Positions 1 to 4,869 of a stretch of 5,167 nt of DNA are shown one piece after another. The stretch covers positions 1 to 5,167 of the forward strand of contig DAOUQK010000270.1 in assembly GCA_030625695.1 (NCBI GenBank), read 5' to 3'. The DNA comes from Paracoccaceae bacterium (GTDB lineage: Bacteria; Pseudomonadota; Alphaproteobacteria; Rhodobacterales; Rhodobacteraceae). Both the position numbers and the translations under genes were made by a program. The notes beneath the pieces are model-generated. The model ran no database searches. It was not told the origin of the DNA and worked only from the letters and a program-made list of their open reading frames with translations. Positions within the stretch are counted from its first letter, which is position 1; every line of letters starts with the position of its first letter.

Positions 1-471
1 TTCCTGATGCCAGGAAAACCCCATGTTCACAGCATTCTTATCCAACAGAACTTCGCGTGTACCGGGCTCCTGCATCCAGGCACCCAGGGTTTCCAGCTCG
101 GTTTCATAGGTTTCGGAAATGGTTTCGCCTAACATCGAACCGGAATATCCTGCCCGCTGAACCCGGTCGATTGGCGACGATCCGTCCGAACCGAAATGCC
201 ATGGCCGGTTCTGCTTGGACATATCAAGGGAATGGGTGGCGGCGGCGGCGGTCAGTTCGGCGTTCAGCGCAACCGGGGCGGCACCGGCGGCCGCGCGCAG
301 CGAATTGACCGAATCCAGCATGCGGAACTGAACCTTACCGGGATTGCGAACCCTATACACTTTTGGGGCCGGCAGTCCGTCTGCCGCCAGGGTCGGTGAA
401 TTGCTTGATGGTGTATCACAGGCTGAAAGGGCCATCAGCCCCACCAGCAACAAGGAAATAATTCGTGTCAT
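1..471 (-). CDS. CAP/SCP-domain lipoprotein (3' end cut by window edge)
   Basis: The minus strand is open from the start codon at 471 to the left edge, giving 157 residues without a stop; the C-terminus is missing. The N-terminus (MTRIISLLLVGLMALSAC) is a lipoprotein signal peptide with lipobox L15-S16-A17-C18, so the protein should be lipid-anchored at Cys18. From about residue 48 it reads as a CAP (SCP/YkwD-like) domain: a first helix with H80 in THSLDM, then H92 in a GSDGSSPIDRVQRAGY stretch, GETISE with E116, and AWMQEPGTRE around residues 131–140, matching the family's W-x-x-SPGHR region but with Thr for His. CAP proteins are extracytoplasmic and act in wall or surface biology; the exact role here is unknown. 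An in-frame ATG at 498 would add nine residues, but the start at 471 gives the more normal signal peptide and has a weak G-rich stretch (GGCGGG) just upstream. It is divergent from the L,D-transpeptidase gene. Confidence 0.85.
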   Translation of the reverse strand, partial: MTRIISLLLVGLMALSACDTPSSNSPTLAADGLPAPKVYRVRNPGKVQFRMLDSVNSLRAAAGAAPVALNAELTAAAATHSLDMSKQNRPWHFGSDGSSPIDRVQRAGYSGSMLGETISETYETELETLGAWMQEPGTREVLLDKNAVNMGFSWHQE

Positions 472-569
472 TGACCCGCCCGCAGTGATTTGTTCCATTG
501 CCAATAGCCAACAAGTCGTCCCAGCGCAAATCTAGCGGCATATGATCGGGATTCTAACATCTGTTTGAT

Positions 570-598
570 TTGCGACTGCGGCCTAATAGTCATATGAT
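570..598 (+). promoter_or_regulatory. Candidate sigma-70 promoter for the L,D-transpeptidase gene
   Basis: TTGCGA at 570–575 and TATGAT at 593–598 are separated by exactly 17 bp. They match the consensus boxes at 4 of 6 and 5 of 6 positions. Transcription would begin near 605, leaving a leader of about 45 nt before the preferred start at 649. This is a pattern match only. The octamer CATATGAT covering the -10 box also occurs at 539–546, where no matching -35 box is seen. Confidence 0.45.
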
Positions 599-648
599 GC
601 GCCCGAGACAGGTTTTCACAGTCTTTTACAGTGCAGGTAATCGTTCAA

Positions 649-1266
649 ATGTCACGAAACTTTTTTGTTATGCCCACCCGTCGTGGGTTTCTTGCCGGAG
701 GGGCGGCCATGCTTGGTGCCCCGGCCCTTGCCCAAACCGAAACGGAAACGGAAACGCTGCCTTATGACCCGCTTCGTCCGCCGCCAGAGCCGGAGCCAGC
801 GGTTCGGCGAAATATTTCCAGTTTCCGTTCGCTAAGCTGGGAGCCGTATTTCGACAACCTTAACAAGGGCGCGATTTTGGTCGATATCCGATCACGCGCC
901 GTGCATTATTGGTCTTCGGATGAAACCACCTACAAACTGTTCCCATCCAGCGTCCCCCTGACGGATGAACTTACCCGGCGTGGGCGCACAAGTATTATCC
1001 GCAAGGTCGAAGGTCCCAGTTGGAGTCCGACACCGAACATGCAAAAACGTAATCCGGAATGGCCATCTTATGTGCCACCCGGTCCAGACAACCCTCTGGG
1101 CAGTCATGCGCTGTACCTCAGCTGGAAATATTATCGCATTCACGGCACTCATGATACGCGCAAAATCGGGCGTCAGTCGTCCAATGGCTGCATTGGGCTG
1201 TACAACGAACATATCGCCCAATTGTTCGCTTTGACCAAGGTTGGCACGCAAGTGTTGCTGATTTGA
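649..1266 (+). CDS. Tat-exported L,D-transpeptidase (YkuD/ErfK family)
   Basis: The protein is predicted to act in the periplasm, making or remodelling 3-3 peptidoglycan crosslinks or attaching proteins to the wall, by homology to YkuD-family L,D-transpeptidases. With the start at 649 it has 205 residues. A twin-arginine signal (TRRGFLAGG, residues 10–18) is followed by a hydrophobic stretch and an ALA|Q cleavage site after residue 28. Then come a Thr-Glu repeat and a Pro-rich linker (residues 29 to about 55), and the catalytic domain. The active-site block shows H165-G-T and S-N-G-C181-I-G, with Cys181 the expected nucleophile. The usual SHGCIR pattern is altered: Asn replaces His and Gly replaces Arg. 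A GTG at 631 and an ATG at 670 are alternative in-frame starts. I prefer 649 because AGG lies at 635–637, about 11 nt upstream, though this site is weak; 670 still keeps the whole Tat motif. No clear intrinsic terminator follows. Confidence 0.9.
   Translation: MSRNFFVMPTRRGFLAGGAAMLGAPALAQTETETETLPYDPLRPPPEPEPAVRRNISSFRSLSWEPYFDNLNKGAILVDIRSRAVHYWSSDETTYKLFPSSVPLTDELTRRGRTSIIRKVEGPSWSPTPNMQKRNPEWPSYVPPGPDNPLGSHALYLSWKYYRIHGTHDTRKIGRQSSNGCIGLYNEHIAQLFALTKVGTQVLLI
739..756 (+). repeat. Three tandem GAAACG hexamers inside the L,D-transpeptidase gene
   Basis: Three perfect copies of GAAACG run head to tail and encode alternating Glu-Thr just after the predicted signal peptide cleavage site. Copy-number change would stay in frame and alter only linker length. 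Confidence 0.8.
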
Positions 1267-1308
1267 CTACAATACCAGCAAACAAGTGCGGATAAGTTCA
1301 ACAAGCGT

Positions 1309-1338
1309 TTGCAATCTGCACGCTTTACTGGTTAGAAA
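1309..1338 (+). promoter_or_regulatory. Weak candidate promoter for the first small membrane protein
   Basis: TTGCAA at 1309–1314 and TAGAAA at 1333–1338 are 18 bp apart, each matching four of six consensus bases. It lies in the 141-bp gap between the L,D-transpeptidase stop and the small gene, and would give a leader of about 65 nt. The match is modest and could be chance. I see no better promoter in this gap. Confidence 0.25.
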
Positions 1339-1407
1339 ATGCCACGAGATATGTCTTAGGTACGCGGATCATCTAATTTGATTCGCACGAAATTTCTGGA
1401 GAAAAAC

Positions 1408-1590
1408 ATGAAAAAAATCGCTCTCGCCGCCGCTCTGGCCGCTGCCGCAACCACTGCATCTGCTGGTAGCTACTCTGAGCCGGTCATCGCACCAGCCGTT
1501 GTTGTTGAGCAGGCATCCAGCTCGTCCAGTGGCATCTTGCTGCCGCTGCTCCTGCTGGTTCTGGTTGGCGCGGCTGTCGCTTCCAACTAA
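1408..1590 (+). CDS. Small exported membrane protein, copy 1 (unknown function)
   Basis: The 60-residue protein begins at an ATG with GGAG at 1398–1401, six nt upstream. This is preferred over an in-frame TTG at 1378, which would spoil the signal peptide. Residues 1–19 are a clean Sec signal (MKK, Ala/Leu-rich core, ASA cleavage site). The mature part starts GSYSEPVIAPAVVVEQA, continues with five serines (residues 37–41), then a hydrophobic segment (residues 42–58) with a proline, ending in Ser-Asn. The mature form has two acidic and no basic residues. This predicts a tiny periplasmic peptide anchored by a C-terminal membrane helix. I recognise the layout from small roseobacter hypothetical proteins but cannot assign a function. 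The good ribosome binding site and dedicated terminator suggest strong expression (inference). A near-identical copy follows at 1785. Confidence 0.85.
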   Translation: MKKIALAAALAAAATTASAGSYSEPVIAPAVVVEQASSSSSGILLPLLLLVLVGAAVASN

Positions 1591-1613
1591 GCGACGCACG
1601 ACACCACATTGTG

Positions 1614-1645
1614 AAAAAGGCGACGAGGTTCTCGTCGCCTTTTTT
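1614..1645 (+). terminator. Rho-independent terminator after small gene copy 1
   Basis: A perfect 9-bp GC-rich stem (1619–1627 with 1631–1639) has a GTT loop, an A5 run before it and six T after it. The A and T runs can extend the pairing. It begins 23 nt after the stop codon and should isolate copy 1 from copy 2. Confidence 0.92.
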
Positions 1646-1739
1646 GCATCTGATGCTTGAAAAACCCAGATACGGGCGCAAGACGATTGCATTTCAGGCT
1701 AATTGTTGGGTACAAACCCCTACGATGTTTGTCTTGCTA

Positions 1740-1754
1740 AATGGGCTGCCCATT
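1740..1754. promoter_or_regulatory. 15-bp perfect dyad, possible operator before small gene copy 2
   Basis: AATGGGC-T-GCCCATT is a perfect 7-bp inverted repeat around a single central base. A one-base centre cannot form a good RNA hairpin, so a DNA-binding dimer site is the more natural reading. It ends 30 nt before the copy 2 start codon, where a promoter or operator is expected. No equivalent dyad precedes copy 1. The binding protein is unknown. Confidence 0.4.
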
Positions 1755-1784
1755 AGGTCCGCATAAAAATCTGGAGGTTTATAC

Positions 1785-1967
1785 ATGAAGAAACTCGTTC
1801 TCGCTGCCGCTTTGGCTGCTGCCGCAACTACCGCATCTGCCGGTAGCTATTCTGAGCCGGTCATCGCACCAGCCGTTGTTGTTGAGCAGGCATCCAGCTC
1901 GTCCAGTGGCATTTTGCTGCCGCTGCTCCTGCTGGTTCTGGTAGGTGCTGCTGTCGCTTCCAACTAA
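1785..1967 (+). CDS. Small exported membrane protein, copy 2 (unknown function)
   Basis: This 60-residue protein is identical to copy 1 except at residues 4 and 5 (Ile-Ala in copy 1, Leu-Val here), both inside the signal peptide, so the mature proteins are the same. The start is set by GGAGG at 1773–1777, seven nt upstream, a stronger Shine-Dalgarno than copy 1 has. It carries the same Sec signal with ASA cleavage site after residue 19, the same Ser-rich linker and the same C-terminal hydrophobic segment. The coding DNA differs from copy 1 at 14 of 180 positions, 12 of them synonymous. That suggests the protein sequence has been kept by selection, or homogenised by gene conversion. It has its own upstream region and its own terminator, so it is probably transcribed as a single gene. 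Function unknown. Confidence 0.85.
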   Translation: MKKLVLAAALAAAATTASAGSYSEPVIAPAVVVEQASSSSSGILLPLLLLVLVGAAVASN

Positions 1968-1988
1968 GCGACGCACGACAAGATACAG

Positions 1989-2020
1989 AAAAGGCGGCGG
2001 GAATACCTGCCGCCTTTTTT
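1989..2020 (+). terminator. Rho-independent terminator after small gene copy 2
   Basis: A 9-bp stem (1993–2001 with 2006–2014, one G-U pair) with an AATA loop is preceded by A4 and followed by six T. It starts 21 nt after the stop codon of copy 2. The stem sequence is not the same as that of the copy 1 terminator. Confidence 0.92.
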
Positions 2021-2072
2021 GCGTGGGAATATCTGGCTGCTGATAGCCAAATGAATGACCTGTCAAAGTGTC

Positions 2073-2133
2073 GTAGGGTGGGGTTTTACCCCACCACCCT
2101 TCCAACGGGCGGCGGGGTGAAACCCCGCCCTAC
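2073..2133. repeat. REPIN-like element: two inverted REP units
   Basis: On the plus strand GTAG (2073–2076) is followed by an 8-bp hairpin GGTGGGGT-TTT-ACCCCACC (2077–2095). On the minus strand, read from 2133 inward, GTAG is followed by GGCGGGGT-TTC-ACCCCGCC (2129–2111). A 15-bp spacer lies between the units. The two GTAGGG ends also pair with each other. A 5' GTAG tetranucleotide before a palindrome, in inverted pairs, is the known architecture of REP/REPIN elements mobilised by RAYT (Y1-type) transposases. The location between two convergent genes is typical. No RAYT gene is in this window, so the element would be non-autonomous. Confidence 0.7.
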
Positions 2134-2144
2134 CCATGACTGAG

Positions 2145-2165
2145 ATCCCGGATCAAGTCCGGGAT
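2145..2165. repeat. Palindromic repeat of a type common in alphaproteobacteria
   Basis: ATCCCGGA-TCAAG-TCCGGGAT is a perfect 8-bp inverted repeat with a 5-nt loop. It lies 9 nt past the hemH stop codon on the minus strand. The motif CATCCCGGACTTGATCCGGGAT is, from general knowledge, very widespread between genes in alphaproteobacteria. It has no T-run on either strand, so it is not a classical intrinsic terminator for hemH, although it could protect the 3' end or help stop transcription. Confidence 0.65.
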
Positions 2166-2174
2166 GCGCCTGCG

Positions 2175-3212
2175 TCAGGCCAGCCAGCCCTGCAGATTCT
2201 GGTCGATCACGTCGCACAGCGCCTTAATGTGCGGCGCGCCATCGTTCAGACAGGGGATATAGGCAAAGTTCTGTCCACCTGCGGCCTCAAAACTTTCCCT
2301 GATTTCTTCTTCGATCTCGAACAGGGTTTCAATGCAATCGGCGGAAAACGCGGGTGAACAGATGGCGATGTTTTTCTTGCCGGATTGGGCCAGCCGCGCC
2401 ACTTCCTCGACAGTATATGGCTGCAACCATTCCTCTGGCCCGAACTGGGACTGAAAGGTCGAGGTGATTGCCGTATCGTTCCAGCCAAGCCGGAGTTGCA
2501 ACAATCGTGTAGTTTCAAGGCATTGGTCGTAATACGGATCACCTTCGGCGATATACCGCTTTGGCATGCCGTGGTACGAACAAACCAGGACATCAGGGCG
2601 CCAACCAAGCCCGTCATAGTGATCTTTAACCGACAAGGCGAGAGCATCAATATACGATTCGCGATGGCAATAGGCGTCAACGGTCCGGGCCTCTGGCTGC
2701 CACTTTTCCTGTCCTAACGCGGCAAAAAATGCGTCATTGGCGGTGGCAGTCGTGGCCCCGGCATATTGCGGATAAAGCGGGAAAAACAGGATCTTGCGGC
2801 AACCTGCTTTGATCATTTTGTCTACCTTGGACTGGGTGGTCGGGTTGCCATATCGCATACAGAAATCGACCAACACCCGGTCTCCATGCGCATTTTGCAT
2901 GGCCTCGGCAATGGCCAAGGTCTGCGCCTTGGTGATGGTCATTAGCGGGCTTTCATTCGCCTCGTGGTTCCAGATGGATTTATAATCCGCACCCGACGTG
3001 AAGGGCCGTTTGCTAAGGATCACCAGTTGCAACAGCGGTTGCCACTTCCAGGCCGGGTAATCTATCACCCGCTTGTCACTCAGAAATTCACCCAAATACC
3101 GGCGCATCGACCAATAGTCATAGCCATCCGGGGTGCCCAGATTGGCCAGCAAGATGCCGATTTTGTCTGGCGGTGATTGGGTTGGCGACGATTGGGGCTG
3201 GCTATTTGGCAA
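2175..3212 (-). CDS. hemH: Ferrochelatase (protoporphyrin/coproporphyrin ferrochelatase)
   Basis: The enzyme inserts Fe(II) into a porphyrin in the last steps of haem synthesis, in the cytoplasm or at the inner membrane. It has 345 residues, normal for the family. Visible landmarks are GILLANLGTPDGYDYWSMRRYLGEF near residues 18–43 (family N-terminal block), YKSIW at 77–81, the FFPLYPQYAGATTAT stretch at 143–157, the signature CSYHGMPKRY…GDPYY with catalytic His214, and SPAFSADCIETLFEIEEE at 286–303 carrying the conserved Glu295. Residues 1–16 are a Pro/Ser/Gln-rich lead-in before the conserved fold. The start is a TTG, supported by AGGAAG five nt upstream; the first in-frame ATG lies inside the conserved domain, so the TTG start is likely correct. 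The methyltransferase-like gene ends 54 bp upstream on the same strand with no terminator between, so the two may form an operon. The gene is convergent with small gene copy 2. Confidence 0.97.
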   Translation of the reverse strand: MPNSQPQSSPTQSPPDKIGILLANLGTPDGYDYWSMRRYLGEFLSDKRVIDYPAWKWQPLLQLVILSKRPFTSGADYKSIWNHEANESPLMTITKAQTLAIAEAMQNAHGDRVLVDFCMRYGNPTTQSKVDKMIKAGCRKILFFPLYPQYAGATTATANDAFFAALGQEKWQPEARTVDAYCHRESYIDALALSVKDHYDGLGWRPDVLVCSYHGMPKRYIAEGDPYYDQCLETTRLLQLRLGWNDTAITSTFQSQFGPEEWLQPYTVEEVARLAQSGKKNIAICSPAFSADCIETLFEIEEEIRESFEAAGGQNFAYIPCLNDGAPHIKALCDVIDQNLQGWLA

Positions 3213-3217
3213 GGTGT

Positions 3218-3223
3218 CTTCCT
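3218..3223 (-). promoter_or_regulatory. Shine-Dalgarno that fixes the hemH TTG start
   Basis: AGGAAG on the minus strand lies 5 nt before the TTG at 3212. It is the main evidence for the non-ATG start of hemH. Confidence 0.7.
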
Positions 3224-3266
3224 GTTTTATGCGCTGGGCATGCAGATAAACGCTTTTGCGGGCGGG

Positions 3267-4085
3267 TCAATCTGGCAAGCGATGTTCAGCAACACTCAAC
3301 GCGTCTGCCAACCGGGTTTGCGCCGATCCGGGTCGTTTCGGTTTGGGTTGATTGTCGGACGGGGACCAACCGGTCAGGCAGATCAGTTCAAAACTGGCAT
3401 TTATGCGCCCGTTGTCGGTGCAAAACAGCCTTTTATACAATTCCGAGGCCGCATCAAACACGCCCCGCCGGGTTGGATGGCGCAAACGGCCCGCCAATGC
3501 GTTGGCCTCACCCATTGCCCGCAGATCGTGCATCAGGTGCGTCATGTCGCGGTAAGTCACTGTATGGGATATCGAATCAGCCACCGGAAGGGTCAGCCCG
3601 GCGCGTTGCAGCAACCCACCCATGTCACGAATTTCGGCCATCGGCGCAATGCGCGGCGACAGCCCGCCGGTTACCGTGCTTTCGGCCTGCGCCAATACCG
3701 AGCGAAGTTCGTTCAAAGTCTGCCCGCCCAGCAGGATCGCCAGACATAACCCATCTTCTTTCAAGGCGCGGCGGCATTGAATTAACTGCCCAACCGGGTC
3801 TTCGGCCCAATGCAGGCACATGGCGTGGATCACCAGATCAAACCGCGCCTCGGACAGTTGCAAGGCTTCATGGTCTTCGACAATCACCGCATCCGGGAAA
3901 TCAGCGGCCCAGATATCAGGAAAAGGTGTGACGATGGCCGTTTTGGTAAACCTCTTGTTAACCATTGCCAGACGATCCTGTATCTCGTCACGGGCCAATT
4001 CGTGCAGGAACATGGCGTCCGGGGTTGCCCGTTTACGATGGGCACGCAGGGCGGGTCGGTCAAACAGGGAAGGTGCGGCTTTCAT
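3267..4085 (-). CDS. NDUFAF5/BioC-like methyltransferase-fold protein with degenerate SAM motif
   Basis: The 272-residue protein matches the layout of human NDUFAF5 as I recall it: LFDRPAL at 7–13 (IFDR in human), FDLVIHAMCLHW at 82–93, ALKEDG at 107–112, GGQTLNELRSVLAQAE at 120–135, GGLSPRIAP at 140–148, LLQRAGL at 158–164, MHDLRAMGEAN at 185–195, and a C-terminal TGW…RPGSA. NDUFAF5 modifies an arginine of the complex I subunit NDUFS7 during assembly; a like role here is inference, and a general SAM-dependent methyltransferase is the safer label. Motif I, normally LDLGCGxG, is replaced by TAIVTPFPDIW (49–59) with no Gly-x-Gly, so SAM binding is doubtful. The ATG at 4085 has no clear Shine-Dalgarno, but LFDR follows so soon that a later start is unlikely. 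It is upstream of hemH on the same strand and divergent from comF with 17 bp between starts. Confidence 0.85.
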   Translation of the reverse strand: MKAAPSLFDRPALRAHRKRATPDAMFLHELARDEIQDRLAMVNKRFTKTAIVTPFPDIWAADFPDAVIVEDHEALQLSEARFDLVIHAMCLHWAEDPVGQLIQCRRALKEDGLCLAILLGGQTLNELRSVLAQAESTVTGGLSPRIAPMAEIRDMGGLLQRAGLTLPVADSISHTVTYRDMTHLMHDLRAMGEANALAGRLRHPTRRGVFDAASELYKRLFCTDNGRINASFELICLTGWSPSDNQPKPKRPGSAQTRLADALSVAEHRLPD

Positions 4086-4102
4086 GGGTGTTTACTAGGG
4101 CT

Positions 4103-4831
4103 ATGTGGGCAGGGTTACAAACAGCTGTTGAACTACTGTATCCGCCGCGCTGTTTGGGTTGCGGGGTGATTGTTGACAGTGATTTTGGCCTATGTGGTTC
4201 ATGTTGGGCTGAAACGCCATTCATCGGCGGCACGGTCTGTGATGCCTGCGGCGTTCCCCTGCCGGGCGAGGCAGACGGGTTTCGGATAGAATGCGACGAT
4301 TGCATGAAGGTGCCGCGCCCCTGGAAACAGGGCCGGGCGGCCCTTGTGTACAAGGACCGGGGACGTTCGATGGTTCTGGCCTTGAAACACGGCGACCGGC
4401 CCGAAATCGCACAGCCTGCCGGGCTTTGGATGGCAAGGGCAGCCCGGCCATTTCTAAAGGATGGGATGTTGATTGCGCCAGTGCCATTGCATTGGACCCG
4501 GATGCTGAAACGCAAATACAACCAATCGGCCCTTTTGGCGGATGCATTGGCGCAAGAGTCCGGATTGACCATGTGCCCGGACCTGTTGGTGCGTTTCAAA
4601 CGGACCACGTCGCAGGATGGCAAATCGGCGGCCATGCGGTTTGCCGACATGGCCGGGGTTATCAAACCGCATCCCAAACGGCGCCACCGAATGGCGGGGC
4701 GGGCGGTGCTGTTGGTGGATGATGTGATGACATCGGGGGCGACTTTGACGGCTTGTGCCGAGGCGTGTCGCGTCGGCGGGGCCAAGGAAATTTACGTTGT
4801 GACACTGGCGCGCGTTGCAAAGGCTGACTAA
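4103..4831 (+). CDS. comF: ComF family protein (zinc-finger phosphoribosyltransferase fold)
   Basis: ComF proteins take part in uptake of single-stranded DNA during transformation; in Rhodobacter capsulatus a homologue is known to be needed for receiving DNA from gene transfer agents. The 242-residue protein is of usual length. The N-terminus has eight paired cysteines (C17/C20, C31/C34, C46/C49, C64/C67), a double zinc-ribbon arrangement. The rest is a type I phosphoribosyltransferase fold: ALKHGDR at 93–99, PVPLHWTRMLKRKYNQ at 126–141, and the PRPP-binding loop VLLVDDVMTSGATL at 202–215 with Asp206-Asp207. An ATG at 4103 is chosen because the family pattern LQTA…YPPRC follows at once. A GTG at 4088 is an alternative. 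AGGG at 4097–4100 is only 2 nt from the ATG, so initiation may be unusual. The grxC gene starts 38 bp downstream, probably in the same operon. Confidence 0.93.
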   Translation: MWAGLQTAVELLYPPRCLGCGVIVDSDFGLCGSCWAETPFIGGTVCDACGVPLPGEADGFRIECDDCMKVPRPWKQGRAALVYKDRGRSMVLALKHGDRPEIAQPAGLWMARAARPFLKDGMLIAPVPLHWTRMLKRKYNQSALLADALAQESGLTMCPDLLVRFKRTTSQDGKSAAMRFADMAGVIKPHPKRRHRMAGRAVLLVDDVMTSGATLTACAEACRVGGAKEIYVVTLARVAKAD

Positions 4832-4869
4832 ATCCGTGACAAACACACGACTGTTCAAGGATCTATGTT

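Larger units (their letters stand above)
1408..1980 (+). repeat. Tandem gene duplication (units 1408–1603 and 1785–1980)
   Basis: The two units align without gaps over 196 bp. They include 62 identical bases in a row (1474–1535 matching 1851–1912) and 13 identical bases beyond the stop codon, after which similarity ends abruptly. Upstream, little beyond the Shine-Dalgarno region is shared. The terminators differ in sequence, so each unit kept or gained its own control regions. Confidence 0.9.

Noticed and set aside
57..399. Plus-strand open frames in the first 400 bases
   Set aside because: The minus strand there encodes a CAP-domain lipoprotein with a clear signal peptide and lipobox; the plus-strand frames have no family features.
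565..589. TTGATT and TAATAG as promoter boxes before the transpeptidase
   Set aside because: The spacer is only 13 bp; the overlapping TTGCGA-17-TATGAT pair fits better.
892..1251. Minus-strand open frame opposite the L,D-transpeptidase
   Set aside because: It is antisense to the catalytic domain and shows no motif or ribosome binding site.
1408..1967. Twin small hydrophobic genes as type I toxins of a toxin-antitoxin pair
   Set aside because: They have a cleavable signal peptide with an ASA site and a hydrophilic linker, and I see no antisense RNA promoter or overlap typical of such systems.
1408..1967. C-terminal segment of the small proteins as a GlyGly-CTERM or PEP-CTERM sorting tag
   Set aside because: There is no PEP or Gly-Gly motif and no basic cluster after the hydrophobic stretch.
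2073..2165. Repeats in the convergent gap as a CRISPR array
   Set aside because: The units are inverted, differ in sequence and are not regularly spaced; they fit REPIN and palindromic repeats.
3173..3931. Long plus-strand open frame (252 codons) opposite the methyltransferase-like gene
   Set aside because: It lies antisense to a gene with clear family motifs, has low-complexity Arg/Pro/Ser-rich composition and no recognisable domain.
3965..4102. Upstream extension of comF to an earlier start
   Set aside because: The extra residues are antisense to the methyltransferase N-terminus and do not resemble ComF, whose conserved part begins just after 4103.
4060..4785. Long minus-strand open frame opposite comF
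   Set aside because: The plus strand carries the conserved zinc-ribbon cysteines and PRPP loop; the antisense product looks like random GC-rich translation.
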